DNA of 64,000 nt from Streptococcus mitis (lineage in GTDB: Bacteria; Bacillota; Bacilli; Lactobacillales; Streptococcaceae). Shown in pieces: positions 17,915 through 29,290 of this stretch. The notes under the pieces were generated by a model that saw nothing but the letters and a program-made list of their open reading frames with translations, was not told the origin of the DNA and did not search any database. Every line of letters begins with the position of its first letter. Position 1 is the stretch's first letter. Where the stretch lies: assembly GCA_001560895.1 (NCBI GenBank), contig CP014326.1, positions 1,872,001 to 1,936,000 of the forward strand. The letters are read 5' to 3'. Both the position numbers and the translations under genes were made by a program.

Positions 17915-19264
17915 ATGAAAATTATCCTTGTCGGAGGGGGAAAAGTTGGTTTTGCCCTCTGTCGCTCCTTGGTTGCAGAAAAGCATGATGTTTTGCTGAT
18001 TGAGCAAGACGAAGCTGTTCTCAATCATATTGTTAATCGCTTTGATATCATGGGTATCCTTGGTAACGGGGCCGATTTCACCATCCTTGAGCAAGCCAGT
18101 GTTCAGGATTGTGATATCTTTATCGCCTTGACTGAATACGATGAAGTGAACATGATTGCAGCAGTTCTAGCCAAAAAAATGGGAGCTAAAGAAACCATCG
18201 TTCGGGTGCGCAATCCTGAATATTCTAACTCTTATTTCAAAGAAAAGAATATTCTCGGTTTTTCTCTTATCGTTAACCCTGAACTCTTAGCTGCCCGCGC
18301 TATCGCCAATATCATTGACTTCCCCAACGCCCTATCTGTCGAACGCTTTGCTGGTGGACGCGTTAGCCTGATGGAATTTGTCGTCAAATCAACTAGCAGT
18401 CTTTGCCAAATGCCCATTTCTGATTTTCGGAAAAAATTTGGCAATGTCATTGTCTGCGCTATAGAAAGGGATCATCAAATTATCATCCCAAGTGGTGATA
18501 TGACCATACAGGATAAAGATAGAATCTTTGTCACTGGTAACCGTGTTGATATGATGCTCTTCCATAATTATTTCAAATCTCGTGCTGTGAAGAGCCTTCT
18601 CATCGTTGGAGCAGGTAGAATTGCCTATTATCTACTAGGTATCCTCAAAGACAGTCGTATTGATACAAAAGTCATCGAGATTAATCCTGAAAGGGCACGT
18701 TTCTTTAGTGAGAAATTCCCTAATCTGTATATTGTCCAAGGAGATGGTACCGCAAAAGATATCTTACTAGAAGAAAGTGCTCAAAACTATGATGCAGTAG
18801 CAACCCTAACAGGAGTTGACGAAGAGAATATTATTACTTCTATGTTCCTGGATAGTGTCGGGGTGCAAAAAAATATTAGCAAGGTTAACAGAACTAGTCT
18901 CCTTGAAATTATTCATGCGCCTGATTTCTCAAGCATTATCACTCCGAAAATCATCGCTGTAGATACAATCATGCACTTTATTCGTGGTCGTGTTAATGCT
19001 CAGTATTCAGACCTTCAAGCCATGCACCATCTAGCCAATGGCCAAATCGAAACCCTGCAATTCCATATCAAGGAAGCCAATAAAATGACTGCCAAACCTC
19101 TTTCTCAACTAAAATTGAAAAAAGGAGTTCTTATTGCAGCCATCATTCGAAAAGGCAAAACGATTTTCCCTACTGGAGAGGATATGCTTGAAGTCGGTGA
19201 CAAACTTCTAGTAACGACCTTACTGCCGAATATCACTAAGATTTATGACTTAATCGCGAGGTAA
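17915..19264 (+). CDS. trkA: Trk/Ktr potassium uptake regulatory protein TrkA
   Basis: This 449-residue cytoplasmic gating subunit contains two RCK_N-RCK_C units. The first Rossmann motif, VGGGKVG, is at residues 5-11, and the second, IVGAGRIAYYLL, is near 230. Each is followed by a TrkA-C domain. It binds NAD(H) or nucleotides and controls K+ flow through TrkH, whose gene begins 4 bases after the stop. The ribosome site is weak (no clear GGAGG). A TATGAT -10 lies about 30 bases upstream. Confidence 0.94.
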   Translation: MKIILVGGGKVGFALCRSLVAEKHDVLLIEQDEAVLNHIVNRFDIMGILGNGADFTILEQASVQDCDIFIALTEYDEVNMIAAVLAKKMGAKETIVRVRNPEYSNSYFKEKNILGFSLIVNPELLAARAIANIIDFPNALSVERFAGGRVSLMEFVVKSTSSLCQMPISDFRKKFGNVIVCAIERDHQIIIPSGDMTIQDKDRIFVTGNRVDMMLFHNYFKSRAVKSLLIVGAGRIAYYLLGILKDSRIDTKVIEINPERARFFSEKFPNLYIVQGDGTAKDILLEESAQNYDAVATLTGVDEENIITSMFLDSVGVQKNISKVNRTSLLEIIHAPDFSSIITPKIIAVDTIMHFIRGRVNAQYSDLQAMHHLANGQIETLQFHIKEANKMTAKPLSQLKLKKGVLIAAIIRKGKTIFPTGEDMLEVGDKLLVTTLLPNITKIYDLIAR

Positions 19265-19267
19265 GAG

Positions 19268-20707
19268 ATGAATAAAAGTATGATTCGTTACCTCCTTTCA
19301 AAGTTACTTCTGATTGAAGCTGTTCTTCTTTTGGTTCCTGTGGCTGTTGCTATCTATTACCATGAATCTAGCCAAGTTTTTACAGCCCTCTTTTCAACAA
19401 TAGGGATTCTCGTATTGCTAGGCGGTTCAGGGAGTTTGCAAAAACCAAAAAATCAACGGATTTATGCCAAGGAGGGAATCTTGATTGTGGCCCTCTGTTG
19501 GATCCTATGGTCTTTCTTTGGCGGTCTCCCCTTTGTCTTTTCTGGGCAAATTCCCAGCGTTATCGATGCCTTTTTTGAGATTAGTTCTGGCTTTACAACT
19601 ACTGGAGCAACTATTCTGAACGACGTTTCAGTTCTAAGTCGTTCCCTTCTCTTCTGGCGAAGTTTTACCCACTTGATTGGAGGAATGGGAGTGCTTGTTT
19701 TTGCACTTGCTATTATGGATAATGCCAAGAATAGCCACCTAGAGGTGATGAAAGCTGAGGTTCCTGGCCCTGTTTTTGGTAAGGTTGTATCCAAGCTCAA
19801 AAATACTGCCCAAATTCTCTATCTCCTTTATCTAGCTCTCTTTTCCCTCTTTGTCATTATCTATTATCTAGCTGGCATGCCCCTATTTGATAGTTTTGTC
19901 ATCGCTATGGGGACAGCAGGTACAGGAGGTTTTACAGTCTATAACGATGGAATTGCTCACTATGGCAGCTCACTAATTACCTATCTGGTTAGTATCGGAG
20001 TTCTGGTTTTTGGGGTAAATTTCAACCTCTACTACTACCTCATGCTCCGTCGCGTCAAAGCCTTCTTAGGAGATGAAGAACTTCGGGCTTACTTGGTCAT
20101 CGTACTGGTTTCTACAGGCTTGATTAGTCTTAATACCCTCTATCTCTATCCAGGATTTTCTAAGAGCTTTGAAATGGCCTTCTTCCAGGTTTCCAACATC
20201 ATTACAACAACTGGTTTTGGATATGGAGACATTACCAACTGGCCCCTCTTCTCTCAGTTTATCCTTCTCTTCCTCATGGGAATCGGTGGTTCTGCTGGTT
20301 CAACCGCAGGTGGACTCAAGGTTATTCGAGGCCTCATCCTTTCAAAAATTGCCAAAAACCAGATTTTGTCAATCCTATCCCCCCACCGTGTTTTGACCCT
20401 CCATGTTAATAAAACAGTGATTGATAAGGATACCCAGCATAAGATTCTCAAGTACTTTGTCATCTATGCTATGATTTTGCTAGCACTTATCTTTATTGTC
20501 AGCCTAGATAGCAATGATTTTCTAGTTGTGACCAGCACTGTCTTCAGCTGTTTCAATAATATCGGGCCTATTCTAGGAACAACTTCTAGCTTCTCAATCT
20601 TTAGTCCTATCTCAAAAATTCTCCTCTCCTTTGCAATGATTGCAGGTCGTTTGGAGATTTATCCAATCCTACTTCTCTTTATGAAGAGGACTTGGTCTAA
20701 GAGATAA
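19268..20707 (+). CDS. trkH: Trk/Ktr potassium transporter membrane subunit
   Basis: This 479-residue channel-like subunit has four membrane-pore-membrane repeats. The P-loop selectivity segments are visible as SSGFTTTGATIL, GTAGTGGFTVY, TTTGFGYGD and NNIGPILG. It imports K+, probably with Na+ or H+ coupling, under control of TrkA from the preceding gene. Terminated by the hairpin at 20713-20749. Confidence 0.94.
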   Translation: MNKSMIRYLLSKLLLIEAVLLLVPVAVAIYYHESSQVFTALFSTIGILVLLGGSGSLQKPKNQRIYAKEGILIVALCWILWSFFGGLPFVFSGQIPSVIDAFFEISSGFTTTGATILNDVSVLSRSLLFWRSFTHLIGGMGVLVFALAIMDNAKNSHLEVMKAEVPGPVFGKVVSKLKNTAQILYLLYLALFSLFVIIYYLAGMPLFDSFVIAMGTAGTGGFTVYNDGIAHYGSSLITYLVSIGVLVFGVNFNLYYYLMLRRVKAFLGDEELRAYLVIVLVSTGLISLNTLYLYPGFSKSFEMAFFQVSNIITTTGFGYGDITNWPLFSQFILLFLMGIGGSAGSTAGGLKVIRGLILSKIAKNQILSILSPHRVLTLHVNKTVIDKDTQHKILKYFVIYAMILLALIFIVSLDSNDFLVVTSTVFSCFNNIGPILGTTSSFSIFSPISKILLSFAMIAGRLEIYPILLLFMKRTWSKR

Positions 20708-20712
20708 AATAC

Positions 20713-20749
20713 AACCACACCTTGTGTCTTACAAAGTGTGGTGTTTTTA
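20713..20749 (+). terminator. Terminator of trkA-trkH
   Basis: ACCACAC (20714-20720) pairs with GTGTGGT (20736-20742), followed by GTTTTTAT. Confidence 0.85.
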
Positions 20750-20840
20750 TACTATTCAAATCACGTCAACGTCACCTTGCCGTACTCATGTACAGCCTGC
20801 GGCTAGCTTCCTAGTTTGCTCTTTGATTTTCATTGAGTAT
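20749..20840 (-). repeat. BOX element, boxA-boxC form with internal deletion
   Basis: Read on the minus strand it starts ATACTCAATGAAAATC, continues with GCTAGCCGCAGGCTG (boxA), and ends in GGCAAGGTGACGTTGACGTG (boxC). No boxB unit is present. The end of boxC is shortened: the usual stretch between GTGGTTTGAAGAG and the terminal ATA is missing. Confidence 0.85.
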
Positions 20841-20921
20841 CAAATACCTACCGCAACTCAACAAGTATCTTTGAATCCCGGTCAGATATTTCAGTGCCTG
20901 ACTTAAGGAATTTAATAATCC

Positions 20922-20955
20922 AAAAAACAACCCTCAGTCGACTGACCGAGGGTTA
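20922..20955 (-). terminator. Terminator of pflB
   Basis: On the minus strand AACCCTC pairs with GAGGGTT, with inner GTCAG/CTGA pairing, followed by GTTTTTTGG. Confidence 0.85.
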
Positions 20956-20980
20956 CTTATTTCATTATTAAAGAACTTGA

Positions 20981-23305
20981 TTAGCTCAATGCATCCAAGG
21001 CATCATCCATTGAAAGAACTTCGTGGAAGACACGTTGTGTCAATTCAGTTTTTTGTTCTGGAGTGAGGTATTTAGTGTTTACACAGTATCCAGAGATACG
21101 TACGATAACGTCTTCACCAGACATGATCTTTTCGTAAACATCGTTCAAGTCCATAACGTTCAAGTTAACGTGTTGTCCACCGTTTTCGAAGTAACCATCA
21201 AGGATTGTTACCAAGTTATCAACTTGTTCGTCACGAGTCTTACCAAGAGCGCGAGGTGAAACTTGAGTTGTCAATGAGATACCGTCAGCTGCATAACTAA
21301 AGTCAAGGCTAGAAAGTGAGTTCAAGTTTTGCAACCATCCACCTTTAGCTTTGTTAGATGGGTTAGCACCTGGTGAGAAGAATTCAAGTTTAGACAAGTT
21401 CACAGAACCATCTTCGTTGAGGTATACACCTTTGTGAACTGGTGAGTTACCAGTTTGTTTAGAGTAAGCAACGTTAGATGTGATAGTCAAAAGTGAAACT
21501 GTAGCTTCTGCGTCTTTGTAAAGTTTGTGGCTACGTAGACGAGTAGTGTAAGCTTCGATCAACCATTCTGCCAATTCGTTTGAACGTGGGTCATCTTCAC
21601 CCCAACGTGGGTATTCACCGATTGTTTCGTAATCGTAGATGTAGCCATTTTCGTCACGGATTGGTTTAACTGTAGCGTATTTGATAGCTGACAATGTATC
21701 AACAGTGTTAGCAAATCCACAGATACCGAATCCCATGTTCGCACGTTGTTTAGTTGGCAAGAAGGCCATTTGAACAGCTTCGTAGTTGTACTTATCAGTC
21801 ATGTAGTGGATGATGTTCAAAGCATCTACGTAAGTGTCAGTCAACCAGTCAAGAGATTTTTCAAAGTTAGCTTTAACTGATTCGAATTCAAGAACTTCGT
21901 CACGGATTGGTTCGATGTCAAATACTTTGTAGTCTTTGTGTACATCGTCGTAACCACCGTTCAAACCAGTAAGAAGGGCTTTCAATACGTTTACACGCGC
22001 ACCGAAGTACTGGATGTTGTGGCGTTGTTCTTCATTTTCTGGGTCAAGTGGAGATACACAGCATGAGATACAGCTCATTTCACCATATCCGTCTTTAGCC
22101 ATTGTTGTTACACCTTCGTATTGGATAGAAGAGTGTTTGTGGCTCATGTGCATACAGTAGCGACGGAAGTTGTATGGCAATTTATCAGTCCAAAGAACTG
22201 TCAAGTTTGGCTCAGGAGAGTTACCGATATTGTCAAGAGTGTTCAAGAAACGGTAGTCCATCTTAGTAACACGGTGACGACCGTCGTTACCCATACCAGC
22301 CATAGAAGTTGTGATGAAAGTTGGGTCACCTGAGTACAATTGGTCATAAGCTTTTGTACGAGCAAATTTAACTGTACGAAGTTTCATAACGAAATCATCA
22401 ACGAATTCTTGGATTTCTGATTCAGTAAATGTACCACGAGCAAGGTCACGTTCTGCAAAGATATCCAATACGATTGGTACACGTCCTAGAGATGTAGCAG
22501 CACCGTTGATAACACGGCAGACAGACATGAAGGCGATGTTAACCCATTGGATTGCTTCTTTAACGTTCATCGCTGGTTTGCGAACGTCAACTCCGTAAAG
22601 GTCACCCAAGCGAACAACTTGTTGCAATGCTTGGTATTGAAGGTTGATTTCTTCACGAAGACGGATTGTTTCTTCATCAATTTCTTCGATTGCATTCCAG
22701 TCGTTTACTTTTTCTTGCATCAAGTAGTCTGCACCGTAAAGAGCAAGACGTGCGTAAACACCGATGATACGTCCGCGTGAGTATGCATCTGGAAGACCAG
22801 TTACAGTGTGTGCGTGACGAGCGCGACGGATATTTGAAGTGTAGGCACGGAAGATACCGTCGTTAACTGTTGTTACGTATTTAGTAAAGATTTCGTGAAC
22901 AGCTGGGTCTGGTTCGTATCCATTTTCTTTCAAAGTAGTTTCAGCCATACGGATACCACCTTTTGGCATGAAGTTCAATTTGAAGAGTTCGTCATTTTGG
23001 ATACCAAAGATAACTTCGTTTTCTTTATCGATAAATCCAGCAGGGATATCAGCGATAGATGTTGGACGAGTGTCCATTGGGAAACGAGTTTCTTCGTAGT
23101 GAGCCTTAGTTTCTTCTACAATTTTTTTGATGTGAAGTGAACGTTCTGTTGGTCCTGCAAGGAAGCTTTCGTCTCCATCATAAGGTGTGTAGTTAGCTTG
23201 TACGAAGCGTGATACACTTGCTTTTTCTTTCCAATCTACGCCTTTGAAGCCTTCCCAAGCTTTATCAAAAATATCTTGTGCTTCAACAACTGTCTTAACA
23301 ACCAT
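20981..23305 (-). CDS. pflB: Pyruvate formate-lyase (formate acetyltransferase)
   Basis: This 774-residue glycyl-radical enzyme converts pyruvate and CoA to acetyl-CoA and formate in mixed-acid fermentation. The adjacent active-site cysteines are Cys415-Cys416 (SCISCC). The radical glycine is Gly739 in RISGYCVN near the C-terminus. Full length and intact. It needs an activating enzyme (PflA) encoded elsewhere and is oxygen-sensitive. The upstream cre site suggests repression by CcpA on glucose. Confidence 0.97.
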   Translation of the reverse strand: MVVKTVVEAQDIFDKAWEGFKGVDWKEKASVSRFVQANYTPYDGDESFLAGPTERSLHIKKIVEETKAHYEETRFPMDTRPTSIADIPAGFIDKENEVIFGIQNDELFKLNFMPKGGIRMAETTLKENGYEPDPAVHEIFTKYVTTVNDGIFRAYTSNIRRARHAHTVTGLPDAYSRGRIIGVYARLALYGADYLMQEKVNDWNAIEEIDEETIRLREEINLQYQALQQVVRLGDLYGVDVRKPAMNVKEAIQWVNIAFMSVCRVINGAATSLGRVPIVLDIFAERDLARGTFTESEIQEFVDDFVMKLRTVKFARTKAYDQLYSGDPTFITTSMAGMGNDGRHRVTKMDYRFLNTLDNIGNSPEPNLTVLWTDKLPYNFRRYCMHMSHKHSSIQYEGVTTMAKDGYGEMSCISCCVSPLDPENEEQRHNIQYFGARVNVLKALLTGLNGGYDDVHKDYKVFDIEPIRDEVLEFESVKANFEKSLDWLTDTYVDALNIIHYMTDKYNYEAVQMAFLPTKQRANMGFGICGFANTVDTLSAIKYATVKPIRDENGYIYDYETIGEYPRWGEDDPRSNELAEWLIEAYTTRLRSHKLYKDAEATVSLLTITSNVAYSKQTGNSPVHKGVYLNEDGSVNLSKLEFFSPGANPSNKAKGGWLQNLNSLSSLDFSYAADGISLTTQVSPRALGKTRDEQVDNLVTILDGYFENGGQHVNLNVMDLNDVYEKIMSGEDVIVRISGYCVNTKYLTPEQKTELTQRVFHEVLSMDDALDALS

Positions 23306-23358
23306 GTTAATGTCCTCTTTTTTCTTTCTAGTAACAACTATCTGTTACATTCATGAGA

Positions 23359-23390
23359 CAAGTATACCACACAGTAATCGTTTTCAACAA
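23359..23390 (-). promoter_or_regulatory. pflB promoter with overlapping CcpA cre site
   Basis: The minus strand carries -10 TATACT at about 23361-23366. Upstream at 23372-23387 lies TTGAAAACGATTACTG, which matches the cre consensus WTGNAARCGNWWWCAW at all but the last two positions. The cre overlaps the -35 region, as expected for carbon catabolite repression. Confidence 0.75.
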
Positions 23391-23542
23391 GTGGAAAACC
23401 CCTATTTTTACACTTTCTTTTCTAAAACAGTCTATATTTCATTCCAAACTGTATTATATTTTTGAAAAAACAAAGTCCTTTTTTCTTTTTTTCAGAAAAA
23501 AGGGTATAATAAAAGAAAATAAGCAGTAAAAAGGTGCTAGAC

Positions 23543-24604
23543 ATGTTAATTTTCCCTTTATTAAATGATTTGTCAAGAAAAATCATCCATATTGACATGG
23601 ATGCCTTTTTTGCTGCGGTAGAAATCAGAGACAATCCTAAACTCAGAGGAAAACCTGTCATTATCGGCAGCGACCCTCGGCAAACAGGTGGGCGGGGAGT
23701 CGTTTCTACTTGTAGCTATGAGGCGCGAGCTTTTGGTGTCCATTCTGCTATGAGTTCCAAGGAAGCTTATGAACGATGTCCCCAGGCCGTCTTTATCTCA
23801 GGAAATTATGAAAAATATAAAGCTGTGGGACTCCAAGTTCGAACTATCTTTAAGCGTTATACAGATTTGATTGAACCCATGAGCATTGACGAAGCCTATT
23901 TGGATGTGACAGAAAACAAACTTGGTATCAAGTCAGCGGTCAAAATTGCTCGCCTCATTCAAGAGGATATCTGGCAAGAACTCCATCTAACTGCTTCTGC
24001 TGGCGTTTCCTACAACAAATTCTTAGCTAAAATGGCCAGCGATTATCAAAAGCCACATGGTTTGACAGTGATTCTACCTGAACAAGCTGAGGATTTTCTC
24101 AAACAAATGGATATTTCCAAGTTTCATGGAGTAGGAAAAAAGACGGTGGAAAGACTTCATCAAATGGGAGTTTTTACCGGTGCTGATCTACTTGAAATCC
24201 CTGAAGTGACCCTAATAGACCGTTTTGGCAGACTGGGCTATGACCTCTATCGAAAGGCTCGTGGTATTCACAATTCCCCGGTCAAATCCAATCGCATCCG
24301 TAAATCAATCGGCAAGGAAAAAACCTATGGAAAGATTCTCCGTGCCGAAGAAGATATCAAAAAAGAGCTGACTCTTCTATCAGAAAGAGTCGCTCTCAAT
24401 CTCAGTCAACAAGAAAAAGCTGGAAAAATTGTCATTTTAAAAATCCGCTACGAGGACTTTTCAACTCTTACTAAACGAAAAAGTCTGATTCAAAAAACAC
24501 AGGATGCTAGCCAGATAAGCCAAATAGCCCTGCAACTCTATGAAGAATTAAACGAGAAAGAAAGAGGTGTCCGCCTGCTGGGGATTACCGTGACTGGATT
24601 TTAA
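23543..24604 (+). CDS. dinB: DNA polymerase IV
   Basis: This 353-residue Y-family translesion polymerase has the palm motifs [12 protein letters not shown] and SIDEAYLDV with the metal-binding acidic residues. The [13 protein letters not shown] element, a helix-hairpin-helix thumb ([16 protein letters not shown]) and a little-finger domain follow. A GTG 9 bases upstream is in frame, but the ATG at 23543 has AAGG at a suitable distance and gives the usual pneumococcal length. No C-terminal beta-clamp motif is obvious beyond the final residues. Confidence 0.95.
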   Translation: MLIFPLLNDLSRKIIHIDMDAFFAAVEIRDNPKLRGKPVIIGSDPRQTGGRGVVSTCSYEARAFGVHSAMSSKEAYERCPQAVFISGNYEKYKAVGLQVRTIFKRYTDLIEPMSIDEAYLDVTENKLGIKSAVKIARLIQEDIWQELHLTASAGVSYNKFLAKMASDYQKPHGLTVILPEQAEDFLKQMDISKFHGVGKKTVERLHQMGVFTGADLLEIPEVTLIDRFGRLGYDLYRKARGIHNSPVKSNRIRKSIGKEKTYGKILRAEEDIKKELTLLSERVALNLSQQEKAGKIVILKIRYEDFSTLTKRKSLIQKTQDASQISQIALQLYEELNEKERGVRLLGITVTGF

Positions 24605-24756
24605 TACTCTTCGAAAATATCTTCAAACCACGTCAGCGTCGCCTTACCGTAGGTATATGTTACTGACTCTGTCAGTCTTATTTACAACCTCAAAGCAGTG
24701 CTTTGAGCAGCCTGCGGCTAGCTTCCTAGTTTGCTTTTTGATTTTCATGGAGTATA
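24604..24756 (-). repeat. BOX element, A-B-C form
   Basis: Read on the minus strand it starts ATACTCCATGAAAATC (boxA), carries one boxB unit with the CTCAAAGCACTGCTTTGAG hairpin, and ends in boxC with GACGTGGTTTGAAG near ATTTTCGAAGAGTAT. It lies between the convergent dinB and uppP genes. Confidence 0.92.
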
Positions 24757-24757
24757 A

Positions 24758-24790
24758 AACCTTGAAGAGCTGACCCTTCAAGGTTTTTCT
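24758..24790. terminator. Bidirectional terminator of dinB and uppP
   Basis: AACCTTGAAG (24758-24767) pairs with CTTCAAGGTT (24776-24785), with T-runs on both strands, between two convergent genes. Confidence 0.85.
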
Positions 24791-25635
24791 TATACAAATA
24801 AACGAACAAAGCTGTAAAGTAGCAAGACACCACCAAGCACGATGCGGTATTTACCAAAAAGAGTAAAGTCGTGTTTTTTCACATAGCTCGTCAAGAAACG
24901 AATAGCGACCATGCTAACTGCAAAGGCTACTCCCATCGCAACCAATAGCAGGAACAATTGCCCAAAGCTCAAGAGTTGTCCTGCTTTCACAAATTTGAAA
25001 ATCTTTAAGGCACTAGCTCCAAACATAACAGGAATTCCAAGATAGAAGGTAAATTCTGTCACAACAGAACGACTGGTTCCATTCAATAAACCACCGACGA
25101 TTGTGGCCCCAGAACGGCTAGTTCCTGGCAAAAGGGCAAGAACTTGGAAGAGTCCGATATAGAAAGCTGTCGTATAAGGAAGCTTGTCCAACTCTGTCAC
25201 ACTTGGCTCGATAGCACGCGCTTTATTGCGCTTTTCCAAATAGATAAAGGCAATCCCATAGATAATCAACATAAGAGCAACAGAAACCATATTATGGAAG
25301 TGGGTATCAAACCAATCGTCAAATTTAAAGACACCAAGCAAAGGTAAAGTAGCAACTAAGACCTTCAACCACAGTCTCCAAGTCTTACGAACTTCCTGCT
25401 TGTCCTTAGTCGGTTTGAAAGGATTGAGCTTGTTAAAATAAATCACCATGACTGCTAAAATAGCACCAAGCTGAATCACGACATTAAACATGGACATAAA
25501 GGCTTCGTTTTGATTTTGATATTGGATAAATTCCTCTGCTAAAATCAAGTGACCTGTACTGGAAATGGGCAACCATTCCGTAATTCCTTCAACAATCCCG
25601 AAGAAGATAGATTTTAAAATTTCAATAAGATACAT
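24790..25635 (-). CDS. uppP: Undecaprenyl-diphosphatase
   Basis: This 281-residue membrane enzyme (also called BacA) recycles the lipid carrier of peptidoglycan synthesis and gives resistance to bacitracin. The two signature motifs are [14 protein letters not shown] at residues 16-29 and [17 protein letters not shown] in the middle. About eight helices are present. The last codons reach into the shared terminator. No sign of damage. Confidence 0.96.
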   Translation of the reverse strand: MYLIEILKSIFFGIVEGITEWLPISSTGHLILAEEFIQYQNQNEAFMSMFNVVIQLGAILAVMVIYFNKLNPFKPTKDKQEVRKTWRLWLKVLVATLPLLGVFKFDDWFDTHFHNMVSVALMLIIYGIAFIYLEKRNKARAIEPSVTELDKLPYTTAFYIGLFQVLALLPGTSRSGATIVGGLLNGTSRSVVTEFTFYLGIPVMFGASALKIFKFVKAGQLLSFGQLFLLLVAMGVAFAVSMVAIRFLTSYVKKHDFTLFGKYRIVLGGVLLLYSFVRLFV

Positions 25636-25696
25636 AGATTACTCCTTTTTTCTATCTTCCATTATAGCATACTTTTTCAGTCTATGGCAGTTCTCT

Positions 25697-27586
25697 TTAA
25701 AAGGCGCCGATACTGCCACCGCCTCCGCCTCCAGAGAAGCCACCGCCAGAACTTCCACTTCCAGAAGATACAGAATAGGTACTTGCTGTATTTGCGACAC
25801 TGGCATAATGGCTCATTTGCGCGCTTGAATGATAAAACATACTGTGCCAGCCATAAGCTACATAGAGATTGATATCTGGATTTTCCACTTGGATATGATG
25901 AACCTTCATCAAATGACTAACCTTATCCGCATAGCCAAATAAGGTTGCATAGACCAAGAGGCGATTCCAGACCACAATACTTTCCAATTCAGCCTGATCC
26001 AGTCGTGCAATCTCACGCAACATATTTTCAAAACTGGTCCAGAGATAGTAGACCTCAGCTCCCGCTTCATTTAGAACACCATCACGATTATCTAGTCGAA
26101 GTTTCCAATAATAGAAAACAGCCAAAACCAAACCTAGAAAACCAAGTATTGGCAAGGGGAGGTAAAGATAGCCATGAACGTCTAAACTGTACAAGAACAA
26201 ACCAAATCCGATAAATAAGGGCAAGATAGTGGAAATACCCATACCCACCTGCAAGGCCTTTTCTCCACCAGTCAAGGAACGATAATAATCTGGGAGGCCC
26301 CAGAAGGAAACTCGATTTCTCACTCCTTCTTGCATCTCTTTCAATACTTCTTCAAAAGACGATTTGAGCTGACGCCCCTTTGCTTGAATCCGTTTTTCAT
26401 CAGAGACTTTTGCTCTACGATAAAGACTATCAGATACCTTATAATCTGCAAACAAATTGGAAAGAGTTTCTTCTTTTTTGCCTGAAAAAGCCAGATTTAG
26501 ACAGTCTATCTCAAAACTTGACAAAGCATCTTCTCTTACCAGCCTCAAGCCAACTGCATCTCCTTCTGAAATGATAGAGACATTCCCACGGTCTATTACA
26601 TCTAACAAAGTAGCTTGAATGAGTTGATCAAAGGTGAATTTGCCAGCCCCCTTGACTAAGGGACTCACTTCCTCCAAGGAGGTCGAGTAGACAGCCTCTG
26701 ATAAAACCATAGGCTCTAATTCCATTGGTGGTTCATAGAGACGATGATTTTTGGCATATTTGACTGAAGAAGTGGTCTTTCTTCTATAAATCAAATAGAA
26801 GCAGACACTCAATAACAATGATATGGAAAGTATGGAAGGGAAGACCCAAGTAACAAGTTGTTTACTTTGCTCTTTTTCTTTAACAATCGAGTCTTCTATC
26901 TTATTAAACTCTTCTAAACGATTCCCTTTCAAGCCCTGATCCCTAGCACTAGCAAAATCGGTCCGAGGCCAGTAGGCATGCAACTCAACTCCACGCTTAG
27001 CCGGAAGATTGTCTAAACGAATAGTATAATCAAGGTTACTCTTTTCAATCGTTCCCTCTCTAAAAAGTTTCCCTGTATGGAAAAAGAGTTTTTCAGCCCC
27101 CTTATCTCCCCTTACATGAAATTCAAACTTTCCAATAGCCCCTGAACTATCTGTTAAAGGTTGCCAATTTAATTCAGCAATGTCATCATATAGGAAAAGC
27201 AAATTCTTTAAGTTCCAGACAAGGTCAACTTCAACTGTGTCACCTTCCTGACCTGGATTATAAACTTTAACAGTATAACCATCTGCTCCTTCTATCACTT
27301 CGCTAGTAACGTCTGTCAATTCAGCACCATTTTTCGCGGCCTGAACCTTTGGATGAGGATCAATGTCAAATCCACTAGGCATCTTGCCAGCACGTCCAAG
27401 TCCCACGATTTGGCCTTTAAAGTCCTCCTCAAACTGGTAAACTATCTTTTGTCTAAATTCTGCCGTATTGTCTGCATGAATATACAAATCACCTTGATAA
27501 GAGTTTATCTTAAAATCAATGGCAAAAACAGAAAGTGGCAGAAGGCAAAACAAGCCTAACACCAGTAAGAAAAAAGTTTTTTTCAT
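25697..27586 (-). CDS. DUF2207 membrane protein
   Basis: This 629-residue protein has a signal peptide (to about FA-ID at residue 23) and a large extracellular domain. It has a helix at about 250, a cytoplasmic part and two more helices near 450-490. The C-terminus is a glycine/serine tail (GGGFSGGGGGGS). This is the DUF2207/YciQ-like layout; function is unknown. The ATG at 27586 follows GGGGG; an adjacent TTG is less likely. An extended -10 (TGATATAAT) lies about 40 bases upstream. Confidence 0.85.
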   Translation of the reverse strand: MKKTFFLLVLGLFCLLPLSVFAIDFKINSYQGDLYIHADNTAEFRQKIVYQFEEDFKGQIVGLGRAGKMPSGFDIDPHPKVQAAKNGAELTDVTSEVIEGADGYTVKVYNPGQEGDTVEVDLVWNLKNLLFLYDDIAELNWQPLTDSSGAIGKFEFHVRGDKGAEKLFFHTGKLFREGTIEKSNLDYTIRLDNLPAKRGVELHAYWPRTDFASARDQGLKGNRLEEFNKIEDSIVKEKEQSKQLVTWVFPSILSISLLLSVCFYLIYRRKTTSSVKYAKNHRLYEPPMELEPMVLSEAVYSTSLEEVSPLVKGAGKFTFDQLIQATLLDVIDRGNVSIISEGDAVGLRLVREDALSSFEIDCLNLAFSGKKEETLSNLFADYKVSDSLYRRAKVSDEKRIQAKGRQLKSSFEEVLKEMQEGVRNRVSFWGLPDYYRSLTGGEKALQVGMGISTILPLFIGFGLFLYSLDVHGYLYLPLPILGFLGLVLAVFYYWKLRLDNRDGVLNEAGAEVYYLWTSFENMLREIARLDQAELESIVVWNRLLVYATLFGYADKVSHLMKVHHIQVENPDINLYVAYGWHSMFYHSSAQMSHYASVANTASTYSVSSGSGSSGGGFSGGGGGGSIGAF

Positions 27587-27653
27587 CAACTAAGCCCCCT
27601 TTTTATCTTTGCTATCATTATATCATTTTTTCTCAAGTAAGGGCTTACCCATA

Positions 27654-27682
27654 TTGAAAAATAAAGTTTTTTTCGATAAAAT
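27654..27682 (+). promoter_or_regulatory. Promoter of the amino acid ABC transporter
   Basis: The -35 TTGAAA (27654-27659) and -10 TAAAAT (27677-27682) are 17 bases apart, 43 bases before the start codon. Confidence 0.7.
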
Positions 27683-27724
27683 AGGAGACAGTTATTTTTT
27701 AATAGATTAGAAATAGGAGAAATC

Positions 27725-29290
27725 ATGAGAAAAATATACTTATCTATTTTCACAAGTCTCTTGCTGATGCTAGGACTTGTCAATGTTGCTCAAGCTGATG
27801 AATATTTACGCATCGGGATGGAAGCAGCATATGCTCCCTTTAACTGGACCCAAGATGATGATAGCAATGGAGCTGTCAAAATCGATGGAACCAACCAGTA
27901 TGCCAATGGATACGATGTCCAAATTGCCAAGAAAATCGCTAAAGACTTAGGTAAAGAACCTTTGGTTGTTAAGACCAAGTGGGAAGGTCTAGTCCCTGCC
28001 CTTACTTCTGGTAAAATTGATATGATTATCGCAGGTATGAGTCCTACTGCTGAACGCAAACAAGAAATTGCCTTTTCAAGCAGTTACTACACTAGCGAAC
28101 CAGTTTTACTTGTCAAAAAAGATTCTGCCTATGCAAATGCCAAATCTTTGGATGACTTTAATGGTGCAAAAATTACTTCTCAACAAGGTGTTTACCTTTA
28201 TGACTTGATTTCACAAATCCCAGGTGCTAAAAAAGAAACAGCCATGGGAGACTTCGCTCAAATGCGCCAAGCTCTTGAGGCTGGTGTCATCGATGCCTAT
28301 GTTTCTGAACGTCCAGAAGCACTAACTGCTGAAGCTGCGAACTCTAAGTTTAAAATGATTCAAGTAGAACCTGGTTTCAAAACTGGAGAAGAAGATACGG
28401 CTATCGCTATCGGGCTTCGTAAAGATGATAATCGTATTAGCCAAATCAATGCCAGCATTGAAACCATTTCAAAAGACGACCAAGTTGCCTTGATGGATCG
28501 TATGATCAAGGAACAACCCGCCGAAGCAACAACAACTGAGGAGACTAGCAGTAGTTTCTTTAGCCAAGTCGCTAAAATTCTTTCTGAGAACTGGCAACAA
28601 CTCTTGCGTGGTGCTGGTGTCACTCTTTTAATCTCTATCGTCGGAACCATCATAGGTCTCATTATCGGTCTTGCCATTGGTGTTTTCCGTACTGCTCCTC
28701 TCTCTGAGAATAAAGCCATTTATGGATTACAAAAACTAATCGGCTGGATACTCAATGTCTACATTGAAATTTTCCGTGGTACCCCAATGATCGTTCAATC
28801 GATGGTTATCTACTATGGAACTGCCCAAGCTTTCGGTATCAACCTTGATCGTACACTGGCCGCTATCTTCATCGTTTCAATCAACACTGGTGCCTACATG
28901 ACTGAAATCGTCCGTGGTGGTATCCTAGCAGTTGATAAGGGACAATTTGAAGCAGCGACTGCTCTTGGTATGACCCATAACCAAACCATGCGTAAGATTG
29001 TGCTACCTCAGGTTGTCCGCAATATCCTACCAGCAACTGGTAATGAGTTTGTCATCAATATCAAAGATACATCTGTATTGAACGTTATCTCTGTTGTTGA
29101 ACTTTATTTCTCAGGAAATACCGTGGCAACTCAAACCTATCAATACTTCCAGACATTTACAATCATCGCCGTGATTTACTTTGTCCTCACCTTTACCGTA
29201 ACACGTATCCTACGCTTCATCGAACGCCGAATGGATATGGATACCTATACTACAGGTGCTAATCAAATGCAAACGGAGGATTTGAAATAA
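27725..29290 (+). CDS. Glutamine-type ABC transporter, fused substrate-binding protein and permease
   Basis: This 521-residue fusion has a signal peptide ending AQA at about residue 24. A polar amino acid-binding domain follows (about 26-265, with [11 protein letters not shown] and [18 protein letters not shown]). A permease domain with five helices covers about 290-505, with the EAA-like loop [21 protein letters not shown]. Fusion of binding protein and permease is the GlnP form known in lactic acid bacteria. The stop codon overlaps the ATPase start. Likely substrate is glutamine or a related polar amino acid. Confidence 0.93.
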   Translation: MRKIYLSIFTSLLLMLGLVNVAQADEYLRIGMEAAYAPFNWTQDDDSNGAVKIDGTNQYANGYDVQIAKKIAKDLGKEPLVVKTKWEGLVPALTSGKIDMIIAGMSPTAERKQEIAFSSSYYTSEPVLLVKKDSAYANAKSLDDFNGAKITSQQGVYLYDLISQIPGAKKETAMGDFAQMRQALEAGVIDAYVSERPEALTAEAANSKFKMIQVEPGFKTGEEDTAIAIGLRKDDNRISQINASIETISKDDQVALMDRMIKEQPAEATTTEETSSSFFSQVAKILSENWQQLLRGAGVTLLISIVGTIIGLIIGLAIGVFRTAPLSENKAIYGLQKLIGWILNVYIEIFRGTPMIVQSMVIYYGTAQAFGINLDRTLAAIFIVSINTGAYMTEIVRGGILAVDKGQFEAATALGMTHNQTMRKIVLPQVVRNILPATGNEFVINIKDTSVLNVISVVELYFSGNTVATQTYQYFQTFTIIAVIYFVLTFTVTRILRFIERRMDMDTYTTGANQMQTEDLK

